From: an uncultured Prevotellaceae bacterium
GTDB lineage: Bacteria > Bacteroidota > Bacteroidia > Bacteroidales > Bacteroidaceae
Assembly: GCA_947167835.1 (NCBI GenBank)
Contig: CAMVJO010000003.1
Coordinates: 1 to 43,817, forward strand
Reading direction: 5' to 3'
Length of the DNA stretch: 43,817 nt
The notes below the pieces were generated by a model. The model was not told where the DNA came from, did not search any database, and worked only from the letters and a program-made list of their open reading frames with translations. The position numbers and the translations under genes were made by a program. The stretch's first letter is position 1. The number at the start of each line of letters is the position of its first letter. Below are positions 26,186 through 35,588 of the stretch, piece by piece.

Positions 26186-29100
26186 ATGTTAGGAATCAGA
26201 AACATCGTGGCGATATCCTGTATCGCCGGACTATCATTGCTGAGTGTCGGCATGCGCGCTCAGAGTGTGCCGTTTCCACAGGAGAAGCAGGCAGGAATGG
26301 CGCTTTTGGAAAGCAATGGCACCACTTTCACGCTTAGTAACGATTTGCTCAGCGCATCATTTGTCAAAAACGACGGCGTATTGATGTTTGGCGGCTGCGA
26401 AGAGATGAATCTTGAGCCGGGAACCGAACTTTTCACGATCACGCTTTCGACTGGCAAAACGATAAAAGCATCGGAGATGACACTTTCCGACGTGCGTGGC
26501 GTATCACTCACCGCCAACCCCGATGCAGCACGCGGTAGCGAGAAACTGGCGGGTAAGGCTGTCGAGGCAGATTTCGCTTATGGCAACCTGACGCTCACTT
26601 GGCGCGCCGTATTGCGTGACGGCAGCCACTATCTGCGCACCGAACTGGCACTATCTGCAAAGAGAGCCACAGCAATGCAGGCTATCACGCCGATGATTTA
26701 TAACGTGAACAACGAAGCAGCCGGTAGCACGCCCGTAGTTGTTGGTAACACGCGCGGAGCTGTTTTGGCCAGCGACAAAATCTTTGCAGGCTTGGAGACT
26801 CCGATGGGTATCAACACCGTAAAAGGCGCTTCCAGCGGCGAACCGTTTGCTTATACCGCTTGGAATGCATCTTACTTCGACGAAGCGGCTCCCGATCCCC
26901 TGCCCGCAGGCATTACTGCGCTGAGACTTCCCGCTAACTACATCGGAATGAAAAAAGGCTACCTGGCCATAAAAGAAGCCGGCAACCATACCGTCACTTT
27001 CCAGTACACAGGCGGCTCTCACAAGCTGGAAATAGCTGGTGTCGATGCACTTGATCCATTTACAGGCGAGGTGGTTGCCAGCGACTACCACAAAGGTTCT
27101 ACTGGCGGCTCAAGCAGCGACAATACCTACACGCTCAATATCCCTAATGCCGGATATTATCTCGTTCGCTACTTCAGAAATCTGAAAGAAGTCGTGGATG
27201 GCACGATTAGCGGCTCATGGAGCAGCCGTGGCTCCATCACATGGAGCGGTAGCGTGTCGGCACCCAGCATTATCTACGACGGAGCGCTCGATAAGAACGT
27301 ACTGGCAGGCGATGGTGTCGATCCTTCTACGCTTTCCTACTCAGTATTAGCTGTTGGCGGCACACGAACAGATCAATGGAACACAACTTCGTGGACTACT
27401 GTCGCAACACCTGCACAGGCCGTGACAGATATGGGATATTATAACCCCAAAGTAAAGAAAATGGAGAAGACCATTTCGTTTGCTCAGGGCGGTGGCACAT
27501 TCTCGGCCACATACGAATATAAAAGTGGTACACACGGACTGACAATCTGCGGAGTAGAATTGGTAGATGCCGACGGAAATGTGGCAAGTAGCGACTATCA
27601 CAAAGGATTCACCGGATATTCAAAAACGGACAACACCTATTCGTTTGTTGTGAACAGCCCGGGCGATTATACCCTGCGCTATCTCTGCGTATTGGGCGAC
27701 GACGACAACACGTCCAGCGGAAACATCACATTGTCCTACACATTTGAAGAAGTGCTCCACCTTCCCACGCTCAATGGCGTAGGTATCGAAGGACGTTGGA
27801 GCCGCAACACCACATTGGCCGCAGGAAAGACATGGGAAGTCAGCGCTGTCGTAGGTTTAATCGCCCCTGGACAGGCACGCCGCAGCTTCCTTTGCTACAG
27901 TGAGCGCGAACGCGCAGTTCCCTGGCGACCTTTCCCCGTTTATGTGTCATGGTACGAACTTAATATCGACCGTAACAATAGCCAAGACTACTCTGGCAAT
28001 ATGACTACCGAACAATGCGAAGACGTAATGAACCATTGGAAGACAGACTTCTACGATGTATATGGAGAAGCCCCTGCTGCCTTCGTTTGGGACGACGGTT
28101 GGGATCAATATGGCACATGGACTTTCAACACGAACTTCCCTAATGGATTCACTCCCGTAGATAATATTGCAAAGCAGATGGGTAGCGGCATCGGAGCCTG
28201 GCTTGGTCCGGTGGGAGGCTATGGTACGAGCGGAAACTACCGGCGCAATTACTGGAGTGGCCGAGGCGGTATGCAACTCTCCAACAGTGCTTATTACAAT
28301 GTCTTCTATAACGCCTGCAAGTACATGCTTGACAATTACGACTTCCGCTTCTTCAAATTTGATGGCATCAGTGCGCAATGGAGTAGCGTAGGTCCTGACG
28401 ATGGCACGACGGGAGAAGAAAATGCCGAGGGTATCATAGCCGCTGAAATGGAGATGCGAAAGATTAAACCCGATATCTTCTTCAATACTACCGTAGGAAC
28501 ATGGGCCAGTCCGTTCTGGTTCCACGTGAGTGATGCGGTATGGCGTCAGGAAAACGACTATGGCGAAATTGGCAACCAGGGAACAGACCGCGAAAAGTGG
28601 ATAACCTATCGCGACCGCCTGGTATATGATAATTTCGTGCAGGATTCGCCTCTTTGCCCCATCAATACGTTGATGACTCACGGATTTATCCTCACCAAGT
28701 ACGGCAATGTATCGAAGAATATGGAATATGCCGGCATTTTGCGCGAGATGCGTTGCGCCTTTGCCTGCGGTTCCGGAATGGTAGAGTTATATAACGATTA
28801 CGAACTGATGAATAGCATTAACGGAGGTAAGCTTTGGGCAGACTTGGCCGAGTGTATTGCATGGCAACGTGAATATGCCGATGTTTTGCCCGACGTACAC
28901 TGGGTTGGAGGCAACCCTTGGGACGGAAAGAACGCCAATGTATATGGATGGGCCGCATGGAACGGGACCCGTGGCACACTTGCTGTCCGCAATCCTGCCA
29001 CTACATCGCAGGCTGTCACCACTACCTTCCGCGAAGTCTTCGATATCCCCGCATATCTCAAGGGTAAGGTTACTTTTGCCAAAGCTTTCAAAGCCAATCA

Positions 29101-29359
29101 GAACACTTTGGGCGGCATCAGCGTGGGTAAGGAATACGATTTGGACGAAGAAATAAAATACCGTCCTGCTGCCAGCAGCGTCTATGTATTTAATGCATCA
29201 TTCACCTTTGAAGACACTACCGAAGGCTTGGAAAAAATCCATGCTGACGGCGATACCGCACGGTCTGTAGCCAATACCGCCTACGACCTTCAAGGTCGCC
29301 GTGTCAATAATCCCAAGAAAGGAATCTACATCGTGGACGGCAAAAAGGTGATGCGATAA
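26186..29359 (+). CDS. Large secreted glycosidase, probably clan GH-D-like (alpha-galactosidase type)
   Basis: A 1057-residue exported protein with signal peptide MLGIRNIVAISCIAGLSLLSVGMRAQ. The C-terminal catalytic part looks like a GH-D (GH27/GH36-type) barrel: FVWDDGWDQYG at about 633-643, then FFKFDGIS with the likely nucleophile Asp726, and VWRQENDYGE near 785 as a possible acid/base region. A beta-sandwich precedes the barrel and holds two related inserted modules. These are marked by VASDYHKGSTGGSSSDNTYTL (27075-27137) and SSDYHKGFTGYSKTDNTYSF (27586-27645), and may be carbohydrate-binding. The tail YDLQGRRVNNPKKGIYIVDG is a Prevotella-type C-terminal extension. The substrate is unknown. 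The frame is open to 26108, but the signal peptide and -7 element support 26186. It is a single-gene unit with a strong terminator. Confidence 0.72.
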   Translation: MLGIRNIVAISCIAGLSLLSVGMRAQSVPFPQEKQAGMALLESNGTTFTLSNDLLSASFVKNDGVLMFGGCEEMNLEPGTELFTITLSTGKTIKASEMTLSDVRGVSLTANPDAARGSEKLAGKAVEADFAYGNLTLTWRAVLRDGSHYLRTELALSAKRATAMQAITPMIYNVNNEAAGSTPVVVGNTRGAVLASDKIFAGLETPMGINTVKGASSGEPFAYTAWNASYFDEAAPDPLPAGITALRLPANYIGMKKGYLAIKEAGNHTVTFQYTGGSHKLEIAGVDALDPFTGEVVASDYHKGSTGGSSSDNTYTLNIPNAGYYLVRYFRNLKEVVDGTISGSWSSRGSITWSGSVSAPSIIYDGALDKNVLAGDGVDPSTLSYSVLAVGGTRTDQWNTTSWTTVATPAQAVTDMGYYNPKVKKMEKTISFAQGGGTFSATYEYKSGTHGLTICGVELVDADGNVASSDYHKGFTGYSKTDNTYSFVVNSPGDYTLRYLCVLGDDDNTSSGNITLSYTFEEVLHLPTLNGVGIEGRWSRNTTLAAGKTWEVSAVVGLIAPGQARRSFLCYSERERAVPWRPFPVYVSWYELNIDRNNSQDYSGNMTTEQCEDVMNHWKTDFYDVYGEAPAAFVWDDGWDQYGTWTFNTNFPNGFTPVDNIAKQMGSGIGAWLGPVGGYGTSGNYRRNYWSGRGGMQLSNSAYYNVFYNACKYMLDNYDFRFFKFDGISAQWSSVGPDDGTTGEENAEGIIAAEMEMRKIKPDIFFNTTVGTWASPFWFHVSDAVWRQENDYGEIGNQGTDREKWITYRDRLVYDNFVQDSPLCPINTLMTHGFILTKYGNVSKNMEYAGILREMRCAFACGSGMVELYNDYELMNSINGGKLWADLAECIAWQREYADVLPDVHWVGGNPWDGKNANVYGWAAWNGTRGTLAVRNPATTSQAVTTTFREVFDIPAYLKGKVTFAKAFKANQNTLGGISVGKEYDLDEEIKYRPAASSVYVFNASFTFEDTTEGLEKIHADGDTARSVANTAYDLQGRRVNNPKKGIYIVDGKKVMR

Positions 29360-29454
29360 AAAACAGAATAGCAGCGAAGGACTTTTTGTTTCAGTCGTAG
29401 AAAAACAGAATTCAGTCGAAATCATTTTTCCTTCGCAGGCAGAATCATCACAAA

Positions 29455-29497
29455 GCAAAGAGGATGCGGAAAAAACACCCGCATCCTCTTTGCTTTT
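29455..29497. terminator. Strong intrinsic terminator after the glycosidase
   Basis: A perfect 15-bp stem pairs GCAAAGAGGATGCGG (29455-29469) with its complement at 29479-29493 around a 9-nt A-rich loop, and is followed by TTTT. It lies about 95 bp after the stop. Confidence 0.85.
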
Positions 29498-29617
29498 AAG
29501 CGTATTGTCAAAAGAATCCTCCGCGATCCTTTGCCATAAATCTTGGCTTCTTGAAAAGACCTCCAATCTCCTTTGTCTGGCCGCGCTGCAATAATCCTGT
29601 TCCGGCCAAAACTTATT

Positions 29618-29701
29618 TTCTCTTCGCGAAGAGAAAACTTTCTCACCGCGATGATAATCTTTTCTCACCGCGAAGAGAAAATATTCTCATGGCGAAGAGA
29701 A
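29618..29701. repeat. Palindrome array D: four 18-bp units, 22-bp period
   Basis: Units lie at 29618-29635, 29640-29657, 29662-29679 and 29684-29701, with spacers aact, tctt and aata. Unit 1, TTCTCTTCGCGAAGAGAA, is a perfect 18-bp palindrome. The array sits between the convergent glycosidase and glucosaminidase genes, about 120 bp past the terminator. Confidence 0.9.
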
Positions 29702-29747
29702 TCTCAAAATCGTGGCAACGACAAGAAGAAAGGGCGCACGGACAAAA

Positions 29748-29783
29748 AGAAGTGCCTCATCTTTTTAGAGACAAGGCACTTCT
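29748..29783. terminator. Inverted repeat between convergent genes
   Basis: AGAAGTGCCT (29748-29757) pairs with AGGCACTTCT (29774-29783) around a 16-nt loop. It lies 118 bp beyond the stop of the minus-strand glucosaminidase gene and may end that transcript. The DNA from 29784 to 29900 shows only weak 21-bp periodicity. Confidence 0.4.
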
Positions 29784-29900
29784 GATGTATTATCTGCGTT
29801 TAATTTATGGGATGCCTTCTGCTTCGGATGATTTGAATTCTATACGGTATTCTTCACGGCATACGGCATATTCCTGCGAAATGTGGCATTAGAAGGAATT

Positions 29901-30815
29901 TCAACGCAGCAATAGTTTGTCGTCGGGCTTGGGGATGTAGGTTTCGGGCAGGCGGTTGATTTTATAGAGGTTTTTCAGACGAATGGCGTGTTGCTGCGAA
30001 ATCTGATGCAGGGACTCTCCGGCTTTTACTACGTGGATTCGGGCTTCGTTCTTGGCACTCTTGCGTTTTTTCTTTTCCAGATAAACGCGTTCGCCTGCAT
30101 CGGGAACGTATCCCTTCGGTACTTCGTTGTATTTGCGTAGCTTGCGTTTTGAAACCTTCCAGCGCTTGCTGATGGCCTCGTAGGTGTCACCACTTTGCGC
30201 GATGATATAGCACACGTCGTTGCAGGCAAATACTTGTTCCTGCTGGGCGGGTGCTCCGTTGTTCCAGTTGCCGGACTTTTTCTGTTGGCTACTCTTCTGT
30301 AGGTCGGCCTTATCATATTTTGCCAGTCCGTAACGTTCTATGATCTCAATCAATTTGTAGGCATATTGCGGATTCGTGGCATAACCAGCCGCCTTTAATC
30401 CGTGTGCCCAACCGCGATAATCGTCTTTTCTGAGGCGAAACAATTGCGAATAGCGCGTGCGGTTTTTCAGAAAGAGCGAGTGATCTTCGTATGACTCGAC
30501 GGCATTGCTATATACACGGAACTTTTCGTCGCGCAGGTCGTCGTCTTTGAGCATATACGGCCCATACCAACCTGTTCCTACCTTGATACCGAAGTGGTTG
30601 TTCGCTTTTGTTGCCAAAAGGCTCTGACCTGCACCGCTTTCGAGCAGACCTTGTGCCAAGGTAATGCTGGCCGGTATGCCGTATTTCTGCATTTGTTCTA
30701 CGGCAATGTTCTTATATTTGTTGATGTATCGCTGATAGGCATCGTTTTGTGCGCCGGCCGAAAGAAAAGCCAGGCAGGACAGGAGAAGGAGTAGGGTATA
30801 GCGGATTTTTTGCAT
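29901..30815 (-). CDS. Secreted glucosaminidase (GH73) with two LysM domains
   Basis: A 304-residue exported peptidoglycan hydrolase. The signal peptide MQKIRYTLLLLLSCLAFLSAGAQ is followed by a glucosaminidase/GH73 domain at about 28-165 with the catalytic Glu59 in AQGLLESGAGQSLLATKANNHFGIK and later YEDHSLFLKN. Two LysM peptidoglycan-binding repeats follow, at about 205-250 (IIAQSGDTYEAISKRWKVS) and 259-304 (HVVKAGESLHQISQQHAIR). It should cut the GlcNAc-MurNAc backbone in the periplasm and help remodel or separate cells. It is a single-gene unit on the minus strand; element copy 6 lies 23 bp upstream of the start and thus forms its leader or promoter region. Confidence 0.92.
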   Translation of the reverse strand: MQKIRYTLLLLLSCLAFLSAGAQNDAYQRYINKYKNIAVEQMQKYGIPASITLAQGLLESGAGQSLLATKANNHFGIKVGTGWYGPYMLKDDDLRDEKFRVYSNAVESYEDHSLFLKNRTRYSQLFRLRKDDYRGWAHGLKAAGYATNPQYAYKLIEIIERYGLAKYDKADLQKSSQQKKSGNWNNGAPAQQEQVFACNDVCYIIAQSGDTYEAISKRWKVSKRKLRKYNEVPKGYVPDAGERVYLEKKKRKSAKNEARIHVVKAGESLHQISQQHAIRLKNLYKINRLPETYIPKPDDKLLLR

Positions 30816-30838
30816 GAGTGATTTGTTTTTCTATTAAA

Positions 30839-31024
30839 GGGTTGTTCTAATAATTAGGCTGTTTTGATTATTCAAAGATTTTTGAGTGATTTTGTTTTTA
30901 ATTTTGCAGAAGCATAGCAAGCTATGGTTCAAGGAATTAAAGACGAAAGCGCCAAAAAGATTGAAAAATCATACAGACCATAAAAGAACTTCCCAATATT
31001 TTAAACTAATTCTTAGAACAACCC
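30839..31024 (+). mobile_element. MITE-like element copy 6 (186 bp)
   Basis: Complete copy of the second sub-family (central hairpin CATAGC-AA-GCTATG at 30913-30926). A perfect TAAA direct repeat flanks it (30835-30838 and 31025-31028). It appears identical to the reverse complement of the copy at 40533 and differs at one base from that at 34048. It lies between the divergent glucosaminidase and yceD genes. The DNA from 31029 to 31184 shows nothing else. Confidence 0.9.
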
Positions 31025-31184
31025 TAAAATATATGGTGTGCTGCTGCATGAGAATTTTGCGAAGGTCGTGCGGAAGCAGCCATATTGCTTTGCAAAATTA
31101 CGATAAAAAGCCTGTAAATCAAAAAAATCGGGGTGAAGAAAAACTTTTTAGGCAGTAAAGTGTGTGTAATTCAGAAAAAAAATG

Positions 31185-31192
31185 TATTTTTG
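31185..31192 (+). promoter_or_regulatory. Putative -7 element for yceD-rpmF
   Basis: TATTTTTG matches TAnnTTTG and ends 8 bp before the yceD ATG, leaving a very short leader. No -33 TTG was found. Confidence 0.5.
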
Positions 31193-31200
31193 CAGCCGCT

Positions 31201-31674
31201 ATGATTACGAACGACCCATTACACATCCATTTGGAGCACATAGCACAAAGCGGTGACGCACTGAAAATCAATCTGTCGAATGATTTCTTCAAGGGCTTGG
31301 ACCAGCAGGAAATCTTGGGCGGAGAAGTGGAACTCACCGTGTGTGTGAAAGATAATGGCAGTCATGTATTCCTGCTTAGCCTGGAGGCGCAGGGAAAAGT
31401 GACGACACAATGCGACCGTTGTTTGGACGAAGTGGAGTTGAGCGTGAATGTAGCAGACGAGTTTCGCGTACTGAAATGGGGCGAAGAGCCATCTGATGAT
31501 GACGATATGGCCTGTATGGAAGGACGCGACGGCATTTACGACATTTCGTGGAACGCCTATGAATTGATAGAACTGAGCCTTCCTACGGTACGTCTGCATC
31601 CCGAAGGCGGTTGTAACGAGGAAATGCTTGGTAAACTCAAGGAATACACGAGGACGTCGGAAGAAACAGAATAA
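31201..31674 (+). CDS. yceD: YceD/DUF177-family protein
   Basis: A 157-residue member of the YceD (DUF177) family, almost always encoded just before rpmF and linked to 23S rRNA accumulation and ribosome assembly. Characteristic features are the CDRCLDEVELSV stretch near 72-83, the acidic segment EEPSDDDDM near 96-104, and a C-terminal ELIELSLPTVRLHPEGGC. The frame is open upstream to 31162, but the ATG at 31201 sits 8 bp after the promoter element and starts the family similarity. rpmF follows after 30 bp. The exact molecular role is not settled for the family. Confidence 0.88.
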   Translation: MITNDPLHIHLEHIAQSGDALKINLSNDFFKGLDQQEILGGEVELTVCVKDNGSHVFLLSLEAQGKVTTQCDRCLDEVELSVNVADEFRVLKWGEEPSDDDDMACMEGRDGIYDISWNAYELIELSLPTVRLHPEGGCNEEMLGKLKEYTRTSEETE

Positions 31675-31704
31675 TAATAAACAATAAAATAATTTTAGAA
31701 GAAA

Positions 31705-31890
31705 ATGGCACATCCTAAAAGAAGACAATCAAAGACTAGAACACTGAAGCGTAGAACTCACGATAAGGCTGTGGCACCTACATTGGCAATTTGCTCAAAT
31801 TGTGGTGCATGGCACATTTATCACACCGTATGCCCTTCTTGTGGCTACTATCGTGGTAAACTGGCTGTCGCAAATCTCGCTGCCGAATAA
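31705..31890 (+). CDS. rpmF: 50S ribosomal protein L32
   Basis: L32 is a small protein of the large ribosomal subunit. The 61-residue sequence starts MAHPKRRQSKTRT and has a zinc ribbon with Cys30, Cys33, Cys43 and Cys46 (CSNCGAWHIYHTVCPSC). All four ligands are present, so this is the zinc-containing paralogue. It follows yceD by 30 bp, the standard arrangement. fabH starts 153 bp later; in many other bacteria plsX stands in that gap, but here it is absent, and the gap holds only a short direct repeat (CATGCTGATGTG / CATGCTGGTGTG). Confidence 0.97.
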   Translation: MAHPKRRQSKTRTLKRRTHDKAVAPTLAICSNCGAWHIYHTVCPSCGYYRGKLAVANLAAE

Positions 31891-32043
31891 GCATTATTAC
31901 GCTACGGTAAAACAGTAAAACAGAAACATGCTGATGTGCCTCATGCTGGTGTGTCTGAAAATCTGACTTATGACGTCGGAAAATCAGAGCACGCCAACAA
32001 AAAGGACATCTGTGTGTTTTTTTTATGAATTTTAATCAACAGT

Positions 32044-33045
32044 ATGGAAAAAATAAATGCAGTTATTACGGGCGTAGGCGGATATGTGCCCGAATACGTA
32101 TTGAATAATGACGAGCTCTCGCGCATGGTTGATACCAATGACGAATGGATCATGGCACGCGTGGGAATCAAAGAGCGCCGCATCCTCAATGAAGAAGGAT
32201 TGGGCGCAAGTTATATGGCACGCAAGGCCGTTAAGCAACTGTTGGAGCGCACCGGTACGCAACCCGACGAAGTAGATTGCCTGATTGTGGCCACTACTAC
32301 CGGTGATTACCACTTCCCTTCAACTTCCAGCATCGTTGTGGGACGTTTGGGTATGCATAACGCCTATTCCTACGACCTCTCTGCTGCCTGCTGCGGATTT
32401 CTCTTTGCCATGGACCAGGCTAGTGCCCTCGTAAAGAGCGGAAGATGCAAGAAAGTCGTGGTTTGTGGAGCAGAAAAGATGTCTTCTATGGTAGATTACA
32501 CCGATCGCGCCACTTGTCCCCTCTTTGGTGACGGTGCTGCCGCAGTAATGGTAGAACCTACCGAAGAAGAATATGGTTGGCTCGACTCCCATCTGCGTAC
32601 CGACGGTATGGGACTGCCTTTCCTCTGCATGAAAGCCGGTGGAAGCGTATGTCCTCCCTCATACTTCACCGTAGAACATAAAATGCACTTCATTCATCAG
32701 GAAGGTCGCACCGTTTATAAATTTGCTGTGACGAATATGAGCGAATCTACCGCACTTATTGCAGAGCGCAACGGACTGAACAAAGACAACATCGCCTGGA
32801 TTCTGCCCCATCAAGCCAATATCCGCATTATTGAGGCTGTGGCAAAACGTTTGGATATGCCTATGAGCAAAGTACTGCTCAATATCCAGCGTTATGGTAA
32901 CACCAGTGCTGCTACGCTGCCTTTGGCTCTTTGGGACTTTGAGCATCAACTCAAGAAGGGCGACAATATCATCCTGACAGCCTTTGGTGCCGGCTTCACT
33001 TTCGGAGCTGCTTATCTGAAGTGGGGATACGACGGCGCTAAATAA
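32044..33045 (+). CDS. fabH: 3-oxoacyl-ACP synthase III
   Basis: FabH condenses an acyl-CoA primer with malonyl-ACP to start fatty acid synthesis. The 333-residue protein has the catalytic triad: Cys116 in DLSAACCGF, His256 in LPHQANIRI and Asn286 in YGNTSAAT. A conserved glycine-rich C-terminus ([17 protein letters not shown]) is present. The double Cys in SAACCGF is slightly unusual; by alignment with AACxGF the first is catalytic. The length is typical. era follows after 47 bp, so rpmF-fabH-era may be one transcript. fabD, which supplies the malonyl-ACP, is about 23 kb upstream on the other strand. Confidence 0.95.
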   Translation: MEKINAVITGVGGYVPEYVLNNDELSRMVDTNDEWIMARVGIKERRILNEEGLGASYMARKAVKQLLERTGTQPDEVDCLIVATTTGDYHFPSTSSIVVGRLGMHNAYSYDLSAACCGFLFAMDQASALVKSGRCKKVVVCGAEKMSSMVDYTDRATCPLFGDGAAAVMVEPTEEEYGWLDSHLRTDGMGLPFLCMKAGGSVCPPSYFTVEHKMHFIHQEGRTVYKFAVTNMSESTALIAERNGLNKDNIAWILPHQANIRIIEAVAKRLDMPMSKVLLNIQRYGNTSAATLPLALWDFEHQLKKGDNIILTAFGAGFTFGAAYLKWGYDGAK

Positions 33046-33092
33046 GGATTATCCCGAAATTTGAAACGTGATTTTCAGAATGACCTTGCAGT

Positions 33093-33977
33093 ATGCATAA
33101 ATCAGGCTTCGTAAACATAGTGGGAAATCCCAACGTGGGGAAATCTACGCTGATGAACCAGTTGGTAGGTGAGCGTATTTCGATAGCAACGTTCAAGGCA
33201 CAAACCACACGTCACCGCATTATGGGCATAGTCAATACAGAAGATGCCCAAATCGTGCTGAGTGATACGCCGGGTGTGCTGAAACCGCAATATAAGTTGC
33301 AGGAATCAATGCTTGCCTTCTCGGAAAGCGCGTTGCAAGACGCAGATGTTTTGATTTATGTGACGGATGTGATTGAGGACGCCACGAAAAACCAGGATTT
33401 CCTTGCGAAAGTCCGCAAGATGAGCATACCTGTTATTGTTGTCATCAACAAAATTGATCTCAGCACGCAGGAAGGTGTTGTAAAACTCATCAATAAATGG
33501 CAGGAACTGCTCCCTAATGCAGAAATCTTCCCAATAGCTGCAAAAGAGAAGTTCGGTCCTGACGCGTTGCTGCAACATATCAAGGAATTGCTCCCTGAAA
33601 GTCCGCCATACTTCGACAAAGATCAATGGACAGACCGGCCTGCCCGTTTCTTCGTGACGGAAATCATCCGCGAAAAGATACTTCTCTATTACGATAAGGA
33701 AATTCCTTACAGCGTAGAGGTAGAAGTGGAGCAGTTTAAGGAATCTGAAAAACTGATTCACATCAATGCCGTGATTTATGTGGAACGTACGAGTCAGAAA
33801 GGCATCATTATCGGACATCAGGGCGTAGCTCTGAAAAAAATAGCCACAGAAGCCCGCAAAACTCTTGAGAAATTCTTCGATAAGAAGATCTTCCTTGAGA
33901 TTTTGGTGAAGGTAGATAAAGATTGGCGCAGTTCCCAGAAATCTCTCAGGCACTACGGATATCTGCAAGACCAGTAA
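33093..33977 (+). CDS. era: GTPase Era
   Basis: Era is an essential GTPase that binds the 3' end of 16S rRNA and helps mature the 30S subunit. The 294-residue protein has G1 GNPNVGKST at about 7-15, G3 DTPGVLKP near 55-62 and G4 NKID near 116-119. A C-terminal KH domain carries the GHQGVALKKIATEARKTLEKFF region (about 244-266). The start MHKSGFVNIVGNPNVGKST is canonical. It lies 47 bp after fabH and is separated from der by 281 bp, most of which is element copy 7. Confidence 0.97.
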   Translation: MHKSGFVNIVGNPNVGKSTLMNQLVGERISIATFKAQTTRHRIMGIVNTEDAQIVLSDTPGVLKPQYKLQESMLAFSESALQDADVLIYVTDVIEDATKNQDFLAKVRKMSIPVIVVINKIDLSTQEGVVKLINKWQELLPNAEIFPIAAKEKFGPDALLQHIKELLPESPPYFDKDQWTDRPARFFVTEIIREKILLYYDKEIPYSVEVEVEQFKESEKLIHINAVIYVERTSQKGIIIGHQGVALKKIATEARKTLEKFFDKKIFLEILVKVDKDWRSSQKSLRHYGYLQDQ

Positions 33978-34047
33978 AAAGAGGAAAGGAACGCAGATTG
34001 TTTCTTTTCCCTCAGTCTTTCCTTCCGTTGTCTGTATATAAAATTAA

Positions 34048-34233
34048 GGGTTGTTCTAAGAATTAGTTTAAAATATTGGGAAGTTCTTTTATGGTCTGTA
34101 TGATTTTTCAATCTTTTTGGCGCTTTCGTCTTTAATTCCTTGAACCATAGCTTGCTATGCTTCTGCAAAATTAAAAACAAAACCACTCAAAAATCTTTGA
34201 ATAATCAAAACAGCCTAATTATTAGAACAACCC
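34048..34233 (-). mobile_element. MITE-like element copy 7 (186 bp), between era and der
   Basis: Complete minus-orientation copy of the second sub-family, one base different from the copy at 30839 (within the CACTCAAAAATC region). The flanks are TTAA and TAAA, so the 4-bp duplication is imperfect. It sits between two genes often adjacent in this group and ends 25 bp before the der start, so it may carry or disrupt der's promoter. A further AT-rich motif ACTCCTTTATATATAAATAT follows at 34239-34258. Confidence 0.9.
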
Positions 34234-34258
34234 TAAAAACTCCTTTATATATAAATAT

Positions 34259-35572
34259 ATGAATCTGATAGCAATCGTAGGACGTCCGAACGTTGGAAAA
34301 TCTACTCTCTTCAATCGTTTGACAGGTTCGCGTCAAGCCATCGTAAGTAGCGAGGCCGGAACGACACGTGACCGTCAATACGGAAAAGCCGAGTGGTGCG
34401 GACACGAATTCAGCGTGGTAGATACCGGTGGCTGGGTGACAAATTCTGATGATATCTTTGAAGAAGCCATTCGCCGCCAGGTACAGTTGGCTACTGAGGA
34501 GGCAGATTTGATTTTGTTCCTGGTTGATAACAAAACCGGCATTACCGATCTTGACGAAGCCGTAGCAAATATTCTTCGCCGGACGAAAACTCCCGTTTTG
34601 CTTTGTGCAAATAAAGTTGATGAGAACAAAGGCTTGTACGAGTCCTACGAATTCTATCGTTTGGGCTTAGGAGATCCTATTTGTATCAGTGCTGCAAGCG
34701 GTGGAGGCACAGGCGATTTGATGGATATCATCGTAGAAAAACTCGGAGACGAAGTTACCGATGAAGTTGTCGATGAAAACATTCCCAAAATTGCCGTTGT
34801 AGGTCGTCCGAACGCAGGAAAGAGCAGTTTGATCAACGCATTCATAGGAGAGGAGCGAAATATCGTGACAGACGTCGCAGGTACCACTCGCGACAGCATA
34901 CTTACGCTTTACGATAAGTTCGGTTTCAACTTTTATCTCGTAGATACTGCTGGTATCCGCAAGAAAAGTAAAGTTAGCGAGGACTTGGAATTTTATTCTG
35001 TCATGCGTGCTATCCGTAGCATCGAGAGTTCTGATGTTTGCATCCTTTTACTTGATGCCACTCGCGGCATAGAAAGTCAGGATATGAACATTTTCCAGAT
35101 TATCCAGCGCAATAACAAGAGTTTGGTGGTAGCCGTCAATAAATGGGACTTGGTGGAGAATAAATCGGTCGAAGCACAGAAATATTTCGTCAATACTATC
35201 AAGGAGCGCATGGCACCTTTCCAGGATTTCGACGTCATTTTCTCCTCGGCATTGACGAAGCAGCGCATTTTCAAGGTGCTCGAAACTGCAAAAGAAGTGT
35301 TCTTGAACAGGAAACGTAAGATTTCTACATCAAAACTTAACGAGGAAATGTTGCCACTTATCGAATCTTATCCGCCACCTTCGATAAAGGGAAAATTCAT
35401 TAAGATAAAATATTGCTCACAAATCCCGGACACGCAGATACCTACGTTTGTTTTCTACGCAAATCTGCCACAATACATCAAAGATCCGTACCGTCGTTTC
35501 TTAGAGAATAAGATTCGCGAGAGATGGAACTTCCGCGGAACGCCAATCAACATCTTTTTCCGTCAGAAGTAG
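34259..35572 (+). CDS. der: Ribosome biogenesis GTPase Der
   Basis: Der (EngA) has two GTPase domains in tandem and is needed to assemble the 50S subunit. The 437-residue protein shows G1 GRPNVGKST at 8-16, DTGGW near 57-61 and NKVD near 119-122 in the first domain. The second has GRPNAGKSS near 182-190, DTAGI near 230-234 and NKWD near 296-299. The C-terminal KH-like domain ends [16 protein letters not shown], with the family's NFxGTPI motif. The start [16 protein letters not shown] is canonical. It is probably transcribed with era in related genomes; here an element copy lies between them. Confidence 0.97.
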   Translation: MNLIAIVGRPNVGKSTLFNRLTGSRQAIVSSEAGTTRDRQYGKAEWCGHEFSVVDTGGWVTNSDDIFEEAIRRQVQLATEEADLILFLVDNKTGITDLDEAVANILRRTKTPVLLCANKVDENKGLYESYEFYRLGLGDPICISAASGGGTGDLMDIIVEKLGDEVTDEVVDENIPKIAVVGRPNAGKSSLINAFIGEERNIVTDVAGTTRDSILTLYDKFGFNFYLVDTAGIRKKSKVSEDLEFYSVMRAIRSIESSDVCILLLDATRGIESQDMNIFQIIQRNNKSLVVAVNKWDLVENKSVEAQKYFVNTIKERMAPFQDFDVIFSSALTKQRIFKVLETAKEVFLNRKRKISTSKLNEEMLPLIESYPPPSIKGKFIKIKYCSQIPDTQIPTFVFYANLPQYIKDPYRRFLENKIRERWNFRGTPINIFFRQK

Positions 35573-35588
35573 GAGTATTGCGATTTAA

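Noticed and set aside
30886..31158. A 90-codon frame starting inside an element copy (MILFLILQKHSKLWFKELK...)
   Set aside because: The same peptide frame appears at 33953-34186 and is simply the element read in one frame, followed by unrelated flanking DNA. The peptide ends change from copy to copy.
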